A stretch of 6,457 nucleotides of DNA. It comes from Nitrosopumilales archaeon UBA218. GTDB taxonomy: Archaea > Thermoproteota > Nitrososphaeria > Nitrososphaerales > Nitrosopumilaceae. The position numbers and the translations under genes were made by a program. Below, piece after piece: positions 5,469 through 6,457 of this stretch. Under the pieces are notes generated by a model, which worked only from the letters and a program-made list of their open reading frames with translations, searched no databases and was not told where the DNA came from. The stretch covers positions 1-6,457 of the forward strand of contig DAMC01000051.1 in NCBI GenBank assembly GCA_002499525.1, read 5' to 3'. Every line of letters begins with the position of its first letter. The stretch's first letter is position 1.

Positions 5469-5650
5469 TTTGAGAGTGTTCGTATTCGTGATTGTCTAAA
5501 GTTGGGCCTGAATCTTTTTCGATGAATTATTAGGTAATAGTTGATTATTTCGTAGATCAGCTCATCAACAGAGCCCTTGCCATGCTCTACACATTCAGCC
5601 AAAAAATCAAAGTAATCCTGCTCGTTTAGCTTAATTTGGATCTTTTTCAC
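5465..5650 (-). CDS. Ribbon-helix-helix (CopG/MetJ/Arc-like) DNA-binding protein
   Basis: The 61-residue protein starts at GTG 5650-5648. A TATA-like GTTTTATCG centred 25 bp upstream fits leaderless initiation at this codon. Residues 2-8 (KKIQIKL) form the expected N-terminal DNA-contacting strand with alternating polar residues. A first helix is N9-H23 (EQDYFDFLAECVEH), then a GKGS turn, and a second helix S27-Y39 (VDELIYEIINYYL). This is the strand-helix-turn-helix pattern of RHH dimers. The C-terminal tail (42-61) is highly basic, with HRKRFRP and RQSRIR, and may add non-specific DNA contacts. Such proteins commonly autoregulate, and are found as antitoxins as well as general regulators. 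The stop overlaps the next gene's start (ATGA). Fold assignment is by pattern only; the weakest point is that no specific subfamily is recognised. Confidence 0.72.
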   Translation of the reverse strand: MKKIQIKLNEQDYFDFLAECVEHGKGSVDELIYEIINYYLIIHRKRFRPNFRQSRIRTLSK

Positions 5651-5670
5651 AAAATAGACTCCAAAGTTTA

Positions 5671-5680
5671 CGATAAAACG
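5671..5680 (-). promoter_or_regulatory. TATA-like promoter element of the RHH operon
   Basis: On the minus strand this reads CGTTTTATCG, centred 25 bp before the GTG start at 5650. An RHH autoregulator would be expected to bind near here, but I see no clear tandem operator repeat. Confidence 0.5.
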
Positions 5681-5790
5681 GATTTAGTTGATTGACAGCT
5701 AGCTAAGACTTGGACTTTCTGACTGGCAAATGGATAGTAACCCCAGAGTCAAGCGACCAAAGGATTCATTCATTGTTTAGCTAGTGCCTT

Positions 5791-5821
5791 GCATAAATAT
5801 TGGACTGAATCAGTTTTATTT
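5791..5821 (+). promoter_or_regulatory. Candidate promoter of the winged-helix gene
   Basis: Two TATA-like elements precede ATG 5842. GCATAAATAT (5791-5800) is the better box and would give a leader of about 20 nt. GTTTTATTT (5813-5821) is centred 25 bp upstream and would give a leaderless transcript. The promoter is divergent from that of the RHH operon across a 191-bp intergenic region. Confidence 0.45.
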
Positions 5822-5841
5822 TCCAAGATTTTAAAATATTC

Positions 5842-6417
5842 ATGATAAAAATAGATCAGATAGATTTAGCATTTTTGCATCTGGCATTCTCAAATAACGG
5901 CAAGTTCGATGAGCAGGATTTAGTAAAATCAGAACTTGCATATCTTGGAGTTGGTAGAACACTAGACAGAATTGCAAACCTAAAGGAAAGAAACCTAATT
6001 GAGCTAGACGGTTCTTCATTTCGGGCCACCATTCTAGCCCAAGAACTGCTTTGGAACAAGAACGAGTCATTAGAAACCAGAATTCTCAAATTATTACAGA
6101 TAAAGTCTTTTGAAGAATCACAAATCATCAGGTACCTAATCGATTCTCCGGATTTGATTCGCCAAAAAATAGAAGAGGCTCGCAAAAAAGGATTGTTGAT
6201 TTTCACTACAATCAAAAAAGACGACAAAGTCATCATGGTCTGTGAGCTGACCGCAGATGGAAACGAGTTCATACGGGATCAGTTATTGGATATCAAGTCA
6301 CAGCTACAAAAAACGCTTGAATCCATGTCAAAAAAAGTTCAAGATACCAAGGCAGACGATGAAAAAATCAAGTCGATTTTACAAAAAATCAGAGAAATAT
6401 CTACTGAGCTGGACTAG
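5842..6417 (+). CDS. Winged-helix-like protein with C-terminal coiled coil
   Basis: The 191-residue soluble protein starts at ATG 5842. Two consecutive winged-helix-like units can be traced. The first covers about 5-70: helix DLAFLHLAF, helix EQDLVKSEL, recognition-type helix GVGRTLDRIANLKERNLI, then a short strand-wing (ELDGSSFRAT). The second covers about 78-147: ETRILKLLQI, EESQIIRYLI, SPDLIRQKIEEARKKGLL, then strands around FTTIKKDDKVIMVCELTADGN. The KERNLIELD and KKGLLIFTT endings resemble the helix-to-wing step of archaeal regulators. Residues 148-190 form a heptad-like charged helix (IKSQLQKTLESMSKKVQ onward), probably a dimerising coiled coil. It is likely a DNA-binding regulator or chromatin-associated protein (inference), but no named family is recognised and no ligand domain is seen. 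Its 3' end overlaps by 17 bp an apparent gene on the other strand. Confidence 0.75.
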   Translation: MIKIDQIDLAFLHLAFSNNGKFDEQDLVKSELAYLGVGRTLDRIANLKERNLIELDGSSFRATILAQELLWNKNESLETRILKLLQIKSFEESQIIRYLIDSPDLIRQKIEEARKKGLLIFTTIKKDDKVIMVCELTADGNEFIRDQLLDIKSQLQKTLESMSKKVQDTKADDEKIKSILQKIREISTELD

Positions 6418-6457
6418 CCTGAAGGATTGATTTTACCTTATCCTGAATTTGTGCCAG
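6401..6457 (-). CDS. 3' end of a minus-strand gene running out of the window (tentative)
   Basis: On the minus strand only one frame is open from the window edge, ending in TAG at 6403-6401. It encodes 18 residues (LAQIQDKVKSILQASPAQ) that read like a helical protein C-terminus. The other two minus-strand frames hit stops within about 25 bases. This would make another tail-to-tail overlap (17 bp), as at 840-851. With so few residues the call rests on pattern only and no product can be given. Confidence 0.4.
   Translation of the reverse strand: MAQIQDKVKSILQASPAQ

Noticed and set aside
5292..5650. Naming the RHH pair a toxin-antitoxin module
   Set aside because: The layout is compatible, but the partner has no RelE, PIN, Fic or other toxin motif and is small; only an RHH-like regulator with a coupled partner is supported.
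5856..6272. 138-residue minus-strand frame opposite the winged-helix gene
   Set aside because: It is serine-rich antisense translation of a convincing plus-strand gene and has no TATA-like element at the right distance.

Overview
The window reads as chromosomal DNA of an AT-rich archaeon, most likely an ammonia-oxidising member of the Nitrososphaerota (Thaumarchaeota) close to Nitrosopumilus. This is inferred from three things. Most genes have an AT-rich TATA-like element about 25 bp upstream of the likely start codon and no Shine-Dalgarno sequence, the archaeal leaderless pattern. Start codons include TTG and GTG. Several proteins (a tiny CxxC/CxxC protein, an Lrp-type fragment, lineage-specific hypotheticals) look like those of that phylum. 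I see no insertion sequence, CRISPR array, tRNA or rRNA.

Layout. 1-234 is the 3' end of an Lrp/AsnC-type gene. 273-851 is a membrane-anchored J-domain protein, whose 3' end overlaps that of a convergent gene of unknown function (840-1217, minus). A gene-poor stretch (about 1252-1527) precedes a 447-residue HD-superfamily phosphohydrolase-like protein (1528-2871). A small secreted beta-rich protein (2913-3335) and a 12-helix MFS transporter (3371-4648) follow. Next is a 46-residue zinc-ribbon-like protein (4757-4897), ended by a palindrome and T-run and convergent with a conserved-looking small acidic protein (4920-5171, minus). A two-gene minus-strand operon (5650 to 5292) encodes a ribbon-helix-helix-like protein and a 58-residue helical protein that overlap by four bases (ATGA). 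A divergent 191-residue winged-helix/coiled-coil protein (5842-6417) closes the window, again overlapping at its 3' end an apparent gene entering from the right on the minus strand.

How the genes work together. This is not one pathway. Apart from the RHH pair, genes seem to be transcribed singly from their own promoters. The most distinctive items are the HD protein, whose metal-site motifs resemble cyclic-nucleotide phosphodiesterases or small HD hydrolases and which carries an unrecognised C-terminal half; the translationally coupled RHH pair; and the membrane-tethered J-protein. No classical multi-gene defence or mobile system is visible.
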